The notes under the pieces are model-generated. The model searched no databases. It was not told the DNA's origin and was given only the letters and a program-made list of their open reading frames with translations. Both the position numbers and the translations under genes were made by a program. Below are positions 22,651 to 31,092 of a DNA stretch of 57,630 nt, piece by piece (position 1 is the stretch's first letter; each line of letters starts with the position of its first letter). Source of the stretch: UBA3076 sp964646435 (GTDB lineage: Bacteria > Desulfobacterota > Dissulfuribacteria > Dissulfuribacterales > UBA3076); NCBI GenBank assembly GCA_964646435.1, contig CAZYEJ010000007.1, positions 1-57,630 on the forward strand, given 5' to 3'.

Positions 22651-25344
22651 ATGTTTGGTTTTATAAGAAAAAGTTTTGCAAACAAGATAATGGCTACTGT
22701 AATAATCAGCATAGCCCTGGTTATGACGGCTGAGATTGTCTTGAGAATATACTTTGGGACAAGAGACAGGATGGAGTTGGTGAAAGCTCATAATTTTGAT
22801 GTGTCTGAATCGATCTATTCCGGCATAACATATCCAATGCATGTTGGAGATAGTGTGGCCGTCAAGGAGGTCTTGTCCGATGTCCGTAAGAAAATGGAAG
22901 ACATCGAGGCATGGGTGTGCGATTTTGATCAAGAGATAACCTGGTCCACACACGAGGAAAGGGTAAAGACCATGGTTGCGGATTCTATTTCCGATGAGGA
23001 GGCACTGGCAGCCTTAACCAAGACGTTGAGTTCAGGAGTAGCACCGGAGAAGGCATTTGTAGCAGAACTTGTCGGAAGAAAGCTCCTTATTACCATCCAG
23101 CCCATCCTGAACTATAAAGACTGCCATCACTGCCATGGCGCTTCAAGGAAAGTTCTCGGTGGCCTGATAATAGGAACGGATGTTGAGCATACTTATGAAA
23201 TGGTCGCTGCTGCCATGAACAGGACCATATTGATAAGTTTTATTGGAATATCAATAATTATAGCCATAATTTATATGATGATTACCAGATTCATTAGGCG
23301 CCCTGTGGAGGATCTGGCTGACAAGGCAAAGAGATTTGCAGAGGGCGGTACGTCTGTTTCAGTAGACGTAAGGTCAGAGGATGAAATAGGTGTACTGGGC
23401 AACGCATTTAACTATATGGTTCAAAGGGCATCTCAATTCAGCAAAAGACTTGAGAGTGAGGTTGCCAGAAAAACCGACCTGTTAGGCGAAAGGACCAATC
23501 TTATAGCACTATTGGAAAAAGCAAATATCCAACTTAGGGAACTTGACAAACTAAAATCCATGTTCTTGGCAAACATGTCTCATGAGCTAAGGACACCAAT
23601 GAATTCTATTATCGGATATTCTGATTTACTAATAGATGGGGTTGATGGACCAATCAACGAAGAACAGGAAAAGAGCCTGGGCAGAATTTCTAATAATGCC
23701 AGGCACCTTCTACAATTGTTAAATGATCTTCTCGATCTCTCCAAGATAGAAGCAGGAAAAACCGAGTTAGAAGCAGAACAATTCAATCTAAAAGGACTCA
23801 TTGATTCAGTAATTTCCATGTTTGAGGGAATGATAACCCAAAAGGGTCTTTCCCTTGATTTTGATATCGATGAGGATCTGCCTTTAGTCTATGGCGATAA
23901 GAATAAGATCAAGCATGTTTTGATGAACCTGCTGTCCAATGCGACCAAATTTACCGATGAGGGAGGCATAACCATCCGTGCCAGGATATCCGATCGCGGC
24001 ATTCATCAACGTGGCGAGCCTCCTATATTTGCAGAGGTCTGTGTAGAGGATACAGGTATTGGGATAAATGATGAGGACCTTAGTAAGATTTTTGATAAGT
24101 TCGTGCAGGCTGACCTTTCTACTGTCCGCCAATATGAAGGGACCGGCCTGGGGCTCAGTATTGCGAGGGGGTTGATTGCATTGCACAACGGTATGATCTG
24201 GGCCACGAGCAAGTATGGCAAGGGAAGCCAATTCTATTTCACTATTCCTCTCAGAAAAGAGGTAGTCGAAACTATAACTAAGCCGATCATAGAATTACGA
24301 GTGGCTGATGACTTGGCTGAGCACTTCGGGGTGCCTGTCGAGACCTTTTTGAAGGACCCCGAATATGGCGGCAAACCGTTAAGGTGCCACGAATACATAC
24401 ATTGCGGACAGTCTGACTGTCCGGCCTATGAGAGTGAAGAAAGACGTTGCTGGCTCGTTCTTGGGACACATTGCGCAGGAATGAAAATCGGTGTCTATCC
24501 GGAGAAAGTTGATTTTTGCAAAGATTGTAAGGTCATACAGAAACTGGTGCTTGAGTCACAGGAGTCAAAAACCGTTGAGGCAAAGCCGTTGACTGTAGAG
24601 GACATTTCTCGAAAGACGGTCCTGGCAATAGATGACAATCCGGACGCCATTGATATCATCAGGAAATCCCTGGGAGAGGACTACAAAATAGTAGGTCTTC
24701 TCAGCGGGGAGAAGGCAGTTGAAAAGGCCATAGAGACGAGACCAGTAGCCATTACTCTGGATATCATGATGCCGAAAAAAGATGGATGGCAGGTGTTGCG
24801 GGAGCTGAAAAGTACGCCAGAGACCCAAAATATCCCGGTAATTGTCCTTTCAATTGTGGATAATAAAAAACTGGGATTCAGTCTGGGTGCCGCGGAATAT
24901 ATGGTAAAGCCGCTAGATAAGAATTTTTTGCTCAGAAAAATAAGAGATCTGGAAAAAATGGGCAAAATACAACGGGCACTTGTAGTAGATAGTGAAACAG
25001 ATACAGTATCGCTGATCGAACATACCTTGCAAGACGTTGGGTGTCAGGTAAAGACAGCCTATAACAGCCAGGATGCGATCGAGTTGATAAAGGGTTTCAT
25101 GCCTAACCTGATTATCCTCAATCTGACAATGCCCAAGGTGAATGGTTTTGATGTAATTGAGTACATTAAAACAGATAAAAATGTCAAGAAGGTCCCCCTT
25201 ATTATTATTACGAAAAGGGACTTGAGCAAAAAGGAGAAAGACGCTCTGGACGGCAGGTTACGTGGCATATTAAACAAGGATGCACTCAAAGAAGATCTCT
25301 TACAAGAGCTCAAGCATAGAATTGATGAGATAAAAAGTGCCTGA
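22651..25344 (+). CDS. Hybrid histidine kinase with periplasmic CXXCH heme site, two-CW motif and two receivers (module 2)
   Basis: 897 residues. Helix 1 (about 11-33) and helix 2 (192-213) enclose a periplasmic sensor with heme motif CHHCH (158-162). HAMP follows (about 212-265), then HisKA with His311 (ANMSHELRTPMNSIIGYSD) and HATPase (VLMNLLSNATKF, EDTGIGI, EGTGLGLSI). Residues 579-627 hold a two-CW Cys-rich motif (CHEYIHC, DCPAY, CWLVLGTHC, CKDCK). The first receiver (about 656-765) has Asp704. In the second (about 775-890) the phosphoacceptor is replaced by Asn824 (LIILNLTMPKVNG), so it is probably not phosphorylated. Start 22651 has GAGGACAGG upstream; a GTG at 22606 overlapping the cytochrome is possible. 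It is paralogous to 16088-17782 in its sensor half. Confidence 0.9.
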   Translation: MFGFIRKSFANKIMATVIISIALVMTAEIVLRIYFGTRDRMELVKAHNFDVSESIYSGITYPMHVGDSVAVKEVLSDVRKKMEDIEAWVCDFDQEITWSTHEERVKTMVADSISDEEALAALTKTLSSGVAPEKAFVAELVGRKLLITIQPILNYKDCHHCHGASRKVLGGLIIGTDVEHTYEMVAAAMNRTILISFIGISIIIAIIYMMITRFIRRPVEDLADKAKRFAEGGTSVSVDVRSEDEIGVLGNAFNYMVQRASQFSKRLESEVARKTDLLGERTNLIALLEKANIQLRELDKLKSMFLANMSHELRTPMNSIIGYSDLLIDGVDGPINEEQEKSLGRISNNARHLLQLLNDLLDLSKIEAGKTELEAEQFNLKGLIDSVISMFEGMITQKGLSLDFDIDEDLPLVYGDKNKIKHVLMNLLSNATKFTDEGGITIRARISDRGIHQRGEPPIFAEVCVEDTGIGINDEDLSKIFDKFVQADLSTVRQYEGTGLGLSIARGLIALHNGMIWATSKYGKGSQFYFTIPLRKEVVETITKPIIELRVADDLAEHFGVPVETFLKDPEYGGKPLRCHEYIHCGQSDCPAYESEERRCWLVLGTHCAGMKIGVYPEKVDFCKDCKVIQKLVLESQESKTVEAKPLTVEDISRKTVLAIDDNPDAIDIIRKSLGEDYKIVGLLSGEKAVEKAIETRPVAITLDIMMPKKDGWQVLRELKSTPETQNIPVIVLSIVDNKKLGFSLGAAEYMVKPLDKNFLLRKIRDLEKMGKIQRALVVDSETDTVSLIEHTLQDVGCQVKTAYNSQDAIELIKGFMPNLIILNLTMPKVNGFDVIEYIKTDKNVKKVPLIIITKRDLSKKEKDALDGRLRGILNKDALKEDLLQELKHRIDEIKSA

Positions 25345-25360
25345 TAAACTAGGAGATGAC

Positions 25361-25756
25361 ATGAAAGAAACAGAGAAGGTTTCCGGGACAAAATTGCTGA
25401 TAGTTGAGGATAACCAGGATAGCCGGGAACTGGTAATCAAGGTCTTAAGAAACCGGGATTATCAGCTAATTGAAGCTGTTGATGGAAAAGATGGCCTGGA
25501 AAAGGCGATTGCAGAACAGCCGGATATTATTCTTTTGGATATCTCGCTTCCGAAAATGGGAGGTTATGAGGTTGCGAAAACCCTGAGGCTTCGAGAGGAG
25601 TTTAAGCATACCTCGATAATTGCATTGACCGCACATGCAATGAAAGGGGATGAGGAAAAGGCTTTGCAGGCGGGATTCAGTGGATATATATCAAAGCCGA
25701 TAAATGTCCGCGAGTTGCCGGAGCAGATAGAATACTACGTGAAAAAAACAAGATAG
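25361..25756 (+). CDS. Stand-alone receiver (CheY/DivK-like)
   Basis: 131 residues: LLIVEDNQDSRELV acidic pair, phosphoacceptor Asp in IILLDISLPKMGG, ALTAHA and YISKPINVREL. There is no output domain. The ATG at 25361 is preceded by AGGAG at ideal spacing; a frame open from 25337 would overlap the hybrid kinase. It lies 16 bases after that kinase and is most likely a phosphorelay partner of the module-2 kinases. Confidence 0.88.
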   Translation: MKETEKVSGTKLLIVEDNQDSRELVIKVLRNRDYQLIEAVDGKDGLEKAIAEQPDIILLDISLPKMGGYEVAKTLRLREEFKHTSIIALTAHAMKGDEEKALQAGFSGYISKPINVRELPEQIEYYVKKTR

Positions 25757-25765
25757 GTTATTCGG

Positions 25766-26833
25766 GTGGACAAAAATAAAATCCTGATCGTTGAGGATAA
25801 CGTAGATACCGTAGACCTCTTGAGAAAGAGGCTCCGTGCTGACGGGTATGATACCGCTGAGGCATACGACGGCCAAGAAGGCCTCGACAGATTCGCTGAA
25901 TACGAGCCGGATTTGGTTGTGCTGGACATTATGATGCCTAAAATGGATGGGCTTGAGGTATGCAAAAGACTCAAGGAAGATAAAAACACCCGACACATAC
26001 CTGTCATCATCCTCACTGCCAAGGGCGACGTTGACAGCACTGTCAAAGGTCTTGATATCGGCGGGGATGATTATCTGGCGAAACCCTTTGATTATAAAGA
26101 GCTTGTTGCAAGAATACGATCATTGCTCAGCATAAAAGAAGAACGTAAGAAGTTGATGGAGGCGGAGAAGACAGAAGCATTAGAAAAGATGATGGATCAA
26201 GTAGCGCATGAGATAAGGAACCCTCTTGTTGCTATAGGAGGATTTGCGCGAAGGATCTGTGACTCCCTTTCTGAGAGTGATCCAAACAGAAAATATCTGG
26301 AATTAATTGTACAAAATGTTGAGACTCTGGAACATATGATAAAAAAGCTCATTGAGCTGAAGACCACTGTAATATCTTATAGAGAGCCAGCGGATATTAA
26401 TAAAATTATTGCCAAATCGATTGAAAAATACAGATCTGCACTTGAAGAAAAACACATAGATATCAAAACCGAATTAATGAAGAATCTTCCTGATATTTCT
26501 GTTGATAGAGAACAGATTGAGGCAGCGTTTGCCCATCTTATTAAAAACGCAATTGAAGCAATGCGAAACACGACGCGCAGGCTAAATATCAGCAGCCGTG
26601 TCAGCGAGGGATATATCGAGATCAGGATATCCGATACAGGGGTCGGTATCCCAAAAGACAAACTCAAAAATGTTCTGGACCCTTTTTTTACTTCAAAGAT
26701 CCACGCCGGACTCGGCCTTACTTATGCACTCAAAATTATTCAGGCCCACAGGGGCACGATCTCAGTGGAAAGCGAACCAGGCAAGGGATCTACCTTTACA
26801 ATTAGATTGCCTGTGAAAAGAAGTGGTAAATGA
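25766..26833 (+). CDS. Receiver-histidine kinase fusion
   Basis: 355 residues. An N-terminal receiver (ILIVEDNVDTVDLL, Asp in LVVLDIMMPKMDG, ILTAKGD, YLAKPFDYKEL) is linked to a HisKA/HATPase core with MMDQVAHEIRNPLVAIGGF, AHLIKNAIEAMRN, SDTGVGI and ending GSTFTIRLPV. No membrane segment or PAS domain. It starts with GTG nine bases after the preceding receiver gene. The kinase G2 box is short (SKIHAGLGLTYA). It could read phosphorylation of its own receiver by the upstream hybrid kinase. Confidence 0.88.
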   Translation: MDKNKILIVEDNVDTVDLLRKRLRADGYDTAEAYDGQEGLDRFAEYEPDLVVLDIMMPKMDGLEVCKRLKEDKNTRHIPVIILTAKGDVDSTVKGLDIGGDDYLAKPFDYKELVARIRSLLSIKEERKKLMEAEKTEALEKMMDQVAHEIRNPLVAIGGFARRICDSLSESDPNRKYLELIVQNVETLEHMIKKLIELKTTVISYREPADINKIIAKSIEKYRSALEEKHIDIKTELMKNLPDISVDREQIEAAFAHLIKNAIEAMRNTTRRLNISSRVSEGYIEIRISDTGVGIPKDKLKNVLDPFFTSKIHAGLGLTYALKIIQAHRGTISVESEPGKGSTFTIRLPVKRSGK

Positions 26834-26889
26834 CTCTGATGATCTCGGCATCTTTCAGTAGAATTTCCATTACGTTAGCTCACCTTAAG

Positions 26890-26958
26890 GTAACTTCTTA
26901 ATAACTCAGGATAAGATGTCGCAAAATGTAATTTACTCCCAACTTATTGAGAAGATAC
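26890..26958. repeat. Short 69-bp MITE-like element (uninterrupted version)
   Basis: GTAACTTCTTAATAACTCAG at the left and ACTTATTGAGAAGATAC at the right are inverted repeats. The interior reads ATGTC-GCAAAAT without interruption, the empty site of the 81-bp insertion seen in the copy at 19371-19518. It sits between two kinase genes. Confidence 0.75.
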
Positions 26959-26988
26959 ACTTTAAGCACTTTCTGAAAAACTAGAAAA

Positions 26989-28413
26989 ATGAAGGATGTC
27001 CATGCTTTATTGAAAAACCAGCTCGGGCAGTATTTCGGTAGCCTGAAGTCCATTCCCAAAGAGTGGCAAGGTTTTATTGAAGCGGTCAACAATGCTTATT
27101 GGCAATCTGAAGTTGACCATACAGAGCGAAAGCAGGCAAAGCAGGAAATACAGAATCTCCAGCGCTACAACCGCGGATTAATTGAGACAAGCCTTGATCC
27201 TCTGGTAACTTTTGATCAGAAGGGGATTATTCTGGATGTTAACGGGGCCACAATTCGAGCTACTGGGAGAAGTCGGGAGGAATTAATCGGGACCCCATTT
27301 GCTGATTATTTCACAGATTCGGAGAAGGCTTATAAGGGGGCGATGTTGGTTTTTGAGACCGGTGAGGTTCGGGATTACGAGCTGGTCATGAGGGCCAAAG
27401 ATGGAACAGAGACCATTGTTGCCTACAATGCCTCGCTTTATAGAGATCAGACCGGACAGGTAATGGGTGCCTTTGCCGCTGCCCGTGATATCACTAGCCT
27501 GAAACGTTCTGAGGCGGAAGTACGACGGGAAAGAGATAGAGTGAAAGAAAGTATGCTGAAAAAAATCAGCTTGTTAAACGAGAGGGCAAAACTAATAGCG
27601 CAATTAGGAGAAGCAAATATCCAACTTAGAGAACTTGACAGGCTTAAATCAGCATTTTTGGCGAATATATCTCATGAACTTAGGACACCGATGAATTCTA
27701 TTATCGGATACTCAGATTTGTTATTAGACGGAGTTGACGGAGTAATCAACGAGGAACAGGAAAAGAGTCTAGGCAAAATCACCGATAATGCAAAACACCT
27801 TTTACAATTGATAAATAATCTTCTCGATCTTTCCAAGATAGAATCAGGGAAAATTGAGATAGAAGCAGTTCAGTTCAACCTCAAAGGACTTATTGATTCA
27901 GTAGTTTCCTTTTTTAAGGGGATGATAACCAAAAAAGGGCTAACTCTTGATTTTGATATTGAAAAGAATCTGCCTTTGGTCTGTGGCGATGAGGATAAGA
28001 TCAAGCATGTTTTAATAAATCTGTTAAACAATGCGATCAAGTTTACCCATGAGGGAGGTATAACCATTAGTGCCAAGATATCCGATCGCGGTATTCAGCC
28101 TGGCGAGTCGCCCATATTTGCAGGGGTCTGTGTAGAGGATACAGGCATCGGGATTAAGGATGAAGATCTTGATAAAATTTTTGACAAGTTCATTCAGGCT
28201 GACATATCTGCTTCGCGCCGATATGAAGGGACCGGCCTTGGGCTCAGTATTGCGAGAGGGCTGATCGCATTGCACAATGGTATGATCTGGGCCACGAGTG
28301 AGTATGGCAAGGGAAGTCAATTCTATTTCACTATTCCGCTAAAAAAAGAGACGCTGAAGAATCCGGATAAGCCGGTCATGGAATTAGGAATTGCGCATCC
28401 CCACATAGGATAA
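26989..28413 (+). CDS. Cytosolic PAS histidine kinase sharing its core with the module-2 hybrid kinase
   Basis: 474 residues, no membrane segment. A helical N-terminus is followed by a PAS domain (about 60-180; NRGLIETSLDPLVTFDQKG to FAAARDITSLKR), a coiled coil and a kinase core: SHELRTPMNSIIGYSDLL, VLINLLNNAIKF, EDTGIGI and EGTGLGLSIARG. The core is highly similar in DNA and protein to that at about 23520-24260 inside the hybrid kinase, pointing to a domain duplication within this locus. No receiver is attached; partners are probably the nearby stand-alone receivers. It ends just before the convergent tRNA-Leu gene. Confidence 0.9.
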   Translation: MKDVHALLKNQLGQYFGSLKSIPKEWQGFIEAVNNAYWQSEVDHTERKQAKQEIQNLQRYNRGLIETSLDPLVTFDQKGIILDVNGATIRATGRSREELIGTPFADYFTDSEKAYKGAMLVFETGEVRDYELVMRAKDGTETIVAYNASLYRDQTGQVMGAFAAARDITSLKRSEAEVRRERDRVKESMLKKISLLNERAKLIAQLGEANIQLRELDRLKSAFLANISHELRTPMNSIIGYSDLLLDGVDGVINEEQEKSLGKITDNAKHLLQLINNLLDLSKIESGKIEIEAVQFNLKGLIDSVVSFFKGMITKKGLTLDFDIEKNLPLVCGDEDKIKHVLINLLNNAIKFTHEGGITISAKISDRGIQPGESPIFAGVCVEDTGIGIKDEDLDKIFDKFIQADISASRRYEGTGLGLSIARGLIALHNGMIWATSEYGKGSQFYFTIPLKKETLKNPDKPVMELGIAHPHIG

Positions 28414-28416
28414 ATA

Positions 28417-28502
28417 TGGTGCCGAAGGGGGGATTCGAACCCCCATGGGTTTTGCCCACCACCCCCTCAAGATGGCGTGTCTACCTATTCCACCACTTCG
28501 GC
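28417..28502 (-). tRNA. tRNA-Leu (anticodon GAG), CCA encoded
   Basis: On the minus strand the acceptor stem GCCGAAG pairs with CTTCGGC and is followed by ACCA. The anticodon stem CCATC/GGTGG closes the loop TTGAGGG, giving anticodon GAG (Leu, CUC/CUU). A long variable arm (TGGGCAAAACCCA) marks a class II tRNA, and the T arm is GGGGGTTCGAATCCCCC. It lies directly downstream of secG, the same order as secG-leuU in Escherichia coli. Confidence 0.95.
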
Positions 28503-28522
28503 AAAAAACTATTTGTAAGCGC

Positions 28523-28900
28523 TCACAGTTCGGTCTTTTCATCCAGGCCTTGCACGGGTTTCTCAACCCCTGTTACTGGTGCAGGAGTAGCTTCAGGAAT
28601 TACAGCAGGTTCAACTGGTTCGGTAGTAACAGGACTGGTAGTTACCTCCACGTCCTGCATTATTGAGTCCTCCACCCTGTGAGCTGACAAATAGGTGAGA
28701 ATAAGGGCCAAAACCATAAAAAGCACTGCTAGTCCTGAAGTGAGTTTGTGCAGAAAAGAGGCTGGTCCCGCGCTGCCGAAAATGGTATCACTTGACCCGA
28801 ATACAGCTCCGATCTCAGCTCCTTTGCCTTGCTGGAGCAAGACAGTAAGAACTAAGAGGACACATACAATAACGTAAACTACTATTAAGATAGAGTACAA
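28523..28900 (-). CDS. secG: Preprotein translocase subunit SecG
   Basis: 125 residues. Two membrane helices (YSILIVVYVIVCVLLVLTVL and LAVLFMVLALILTYL) flank the conserved loop LLQQGKGAEIGAVFGSSDTI, FGSAGPASFLHKLT. SecG assists the SecYE channel in protein export. A C-terminal tail of about 50 residues is rich in Pro, Val, Thr and Glu, longer than in short SecG forms and likely disordered. It starts with TTG. It ends the gap-pgk-tpiA run, immediately upstream of tRNA-Leu. Confidence 0.93.
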   Translation of the reverse strand: MYSILIVVYVIVCVLLVLTVLLQQGKGAEIGAVFGSSDTIFGSAGPASFLHKLTSGLAVLFMVLALILTYLSAHRVEDSIMQDVEVTTSPVTTEPVEPAVIPEATPAPVTGVEKPVQGLDEKTEL

Positions 28901-29048
28901 AACATATCCTTTAAGTTGCTTCCTTAATTAACTATTGCCTGAACGAAAACCCCAAATTTTATTTTCTCAATTTAGGTCAAAAACCATCAACATATTGGGG
29001 GTTATTCACTTTTTTAAATTCAAAATTTAGAATTTAGAATTCAAAACT

Positions 29049-29077
29049 GTGTCTGGACGGTCTTTTCGTTCAGACAC
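29049..29077 (-). terminator. Hairpin directly after tpiA
   Basis: TGTCTG and CAGACA, with an inner ACG/CGT pairing, form a stem that begins at the tpiA stop codon on the minus strand and is followed by GTTTTG. The T-run is short, so it may attenuate or protect the mRNA rather than end it. Stems sharing GTCTG are also found after kdsC and ptsN. Confidence 0.5.
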
Positions 29078-29850
29078 TAACGAATATGACAACTCACAAT
29101 TTGACCAAAACTCCCAGGCTTGAGAGATGCACCGCCAACAAGAGCTCCGTCTACATCGGGGAGCGCCATTAATTCATTAACATTTTCAGGTTTAACCGAG
29201 CCACCATACAATATTCGAATTTGCCCTGCAATACCGGAATCGAAACGATCGGTAAGCCATGACCGGATATTGATGTGGGCATCCTGTGCCTGATTCGGTG
29301 TAGCTGTCTTACCCGTGCCGATTGCCCATACAGGTTCATAGGCAACTACTACTTTGTCTGCTTCTCGGTTACCTACCTCTGAGAAGCCAGATGATAACTG
29401 TTTTTCAAGTATCTCATGCGTAAGCCCGGCTTCTCTTTCCTCCAATTTTTCTCCGATACATAGGATTGGAAGTAAATCATTTTCCAGGGCAGACTTGAGC
29501 TTTAAGGAAATAAGGCTATTTTTTTCTCCAAAAATGTGTCTGCGCTCTGAATGCCCAAGGATTACCCACTTGACTCCGAATTCCTTGAGCATGATAGATG
29601 ATATTTCACCAGTGAAGCCGCCCTTTTGCTCAAAGTACATGTTCTGAGCTGCAAGGGACACAAGTTTACTTTCCTTAATGATTTCACCGGCTGCTGAAAG
29701 GGCAGTAAACGGAGGCGCAATTACTATCTCTCTTTCCGTCAAGTAATTCACCAGGGGCAAAAAAACTTTAAGGAAATCACGGGTCTCGGCCACGGTTTTA
29801 TACATCTTCCAGTTAGCTGCTAAAACAGGTCTTCTCTTTGAAGAATTCAT
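29077..29850 (-). CDS. tpiA: Triosephosphate isomerase
   Basis: 257 residues, a complete TIM barrel. Catalytic Lys is in AANWKMYKT, electrophilic His in WVILGHSERR, base Glu in VVAYEPVWAIGTGK; the phosphate loop includes RILYGGSVKPENV and GALVGGASL. It interconverts dihydroxyacetone phosphate and glyceraldehyde 3-phosphate in the cytosol. It overlaps pgk by four bases (ATGA), so the two are co-translated. Confidence 0.97.
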   Translation of the reverse strand: MNSSKRRPVLAANWKMYKTVAETRDFLKVFLPLVNYLTEREIVIAPPFTALSAAGEIIKESKLVSLAAQNMYFEQKGGFTGEISSIMLKEFGVKWVILGHSERRHIFGEKNSLISLKLKSALENDLLPILCIGEKLEEREAGLTHEILEKQLSSGFSEVGNREADKVVVAYEPVWAIGTGKTATPNQAQDAHINIRSWLTDRFDSGIAGQIRILYGGSVKPENVNELMALPDVDGALVGGASLKPGSFGQIVSCHIR

Positions 29851-31040
29851 TTTTTGCTACACTCCTCAAGTGCCGTTATGCCCGGCAGTTTTTTTCCTTC
29901 TAAAAGCTTGAGAAACGCCCCACCACCTGTGGACATGTAAGATATGTTTTCTACTTCACCGGCCCTGTGGATGGCCAGATCAGTATCTCCTCCGCCTACA
30001 ATGCTGAGGGCCTGACTGCTGCCGACTGCGTGCGCCAGGGCCATTGTACCCCGGCTGAAGGGATCGAACTCAAAGGCCCCCATCGGGCCATTCCACACTA
30101 TGGTTTTGGCATTGTAAAGGGCTTCACTGAAAAGGTCTGACGTTGCAGGCCCTATGTCCAATGCCATCCAATCATCAGGAATTTCCTGGGTTGGGACGAT
30201 CCTGGTTTCGGCGTTTGTGCCAAGATCCTGTGCTATGACGCAGTCAACAGGAAGGTAGAATTTAATGCCTTTATCTTTTGCCTGATCAATTAATGCCCTA
30301 GCCGTGTCTACCAGCTCTTTTTCAGTAAGGGATTTTCCTATATCAATGCCCTGCGCTGTCAGAAACGTATTGGCTATTGCCCCGCCGACTATCAGCTTAT
30401 CCACCCGGTTCAGTATGTTTTTAACGGCCTCCAGCTTGCCGGATATCTTGGCCCCACCCAGGATGGCCACCAGGGACCTGGCAGGTTTTTCCATGGCCTT
30501 TTTGAAGTATAAAAGTTCCTGCTTTATAAGTAAACCGGCTGCGCACTCTTTAACCAGGCCGGGTACTCCGGTCACTGAGGCATGTGTCCGGTGTGATACC
30601 GCAAAGGCATCATTTATATATATATCGGCTATTTTTGCCAGGGCTCCTGCAAAACCAGGGTCGTTTTTTGTTTCTCCTTGATGATATCTGAGGTTTTCAA
30701 GTAGTAGCACTTCTCCATCTGACATGGAGTTGACCTGGTTCTCCACTTCATCTCCAATGCAGTCCGGGGCCAGAGATACCTCCCTGCCTATCAGCTCTCC
30801 AAGACGCTTTGCTACCGGTCTCAGGCTGAATTTTTCTACTCTCTGTCCCTTCGGGCGGCCAAGATGCGAACAGAGTATCAGTCGTGCTCCATCCTCCATG
30901 GCGTGTCGTATGCTTGGCAAGGCCGCCCTGATGCGGTTGTCGTCTGTGATATTGCCGGAATCGTCCAGGGGGATATTGAAGTCCGTCCTCATCAGGACTC
31001 TTTGGCCTTTCAGTGAAATTTCATCTATGTATTTGATCAT
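29847..31040 (-). CDS. pgk: Phosphoglycerate kinase
   Basis: 397 residues with the expected two-domain signatures: RVLMRTDFNIPLDD, LCSHLGRPKG, NDAFAVSHRTHASVTGV, AILGGAKISGKLE and the nucleotide loop SIVGGGDTDLAI. It transfers phosphate from 1,3-bisphosphoglycerate to ADP in glycolysis, or the reverse in gluconeogenesis. Length is normal. It lies 52 bases downstream of the large PPDK-like gene and overlaps tpiA. Confidence 0.97.
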   Translation of the reverse strand: MIKYIDEISLKGQRVLMRTDFNIPLDDSGNITDDNRIRAALPSIRHAMEDGARLILCSHLGRPKGQRVEKFSLRPVAKRLGELIGREVSLAPDCIGDEVENQVNSMSDGEVLLLENLRYHQGETKNDPGFAGALAKIADIYINDAFAVSHRTHASVTGVPGLVKECAAGLLIKQELLYFKKAMEKPARSLVAILGGAKISGKLEAVKNILNRVDKLIVGGAIANTFLTAQGIDIGKSLTEKELVDTARALIDQAKDKGIKFYLPVDCVIAQDLGTNAETRIVPTQEIPDDWMALDIGPATSDLFSEALYNAKTIVWNGPMGAFEFDPFSRGTMALAHAVGSSQALSIVGGGDTDLAIHRAGEVENISYMSTGGGAFLKLLEGKKLPGITALEECSKK

Positions 31041-31092
31041 GACCGTATCTCTCTTTGCAAAACCCTAACTCCGACCTTAGCTCTTGTAATTT

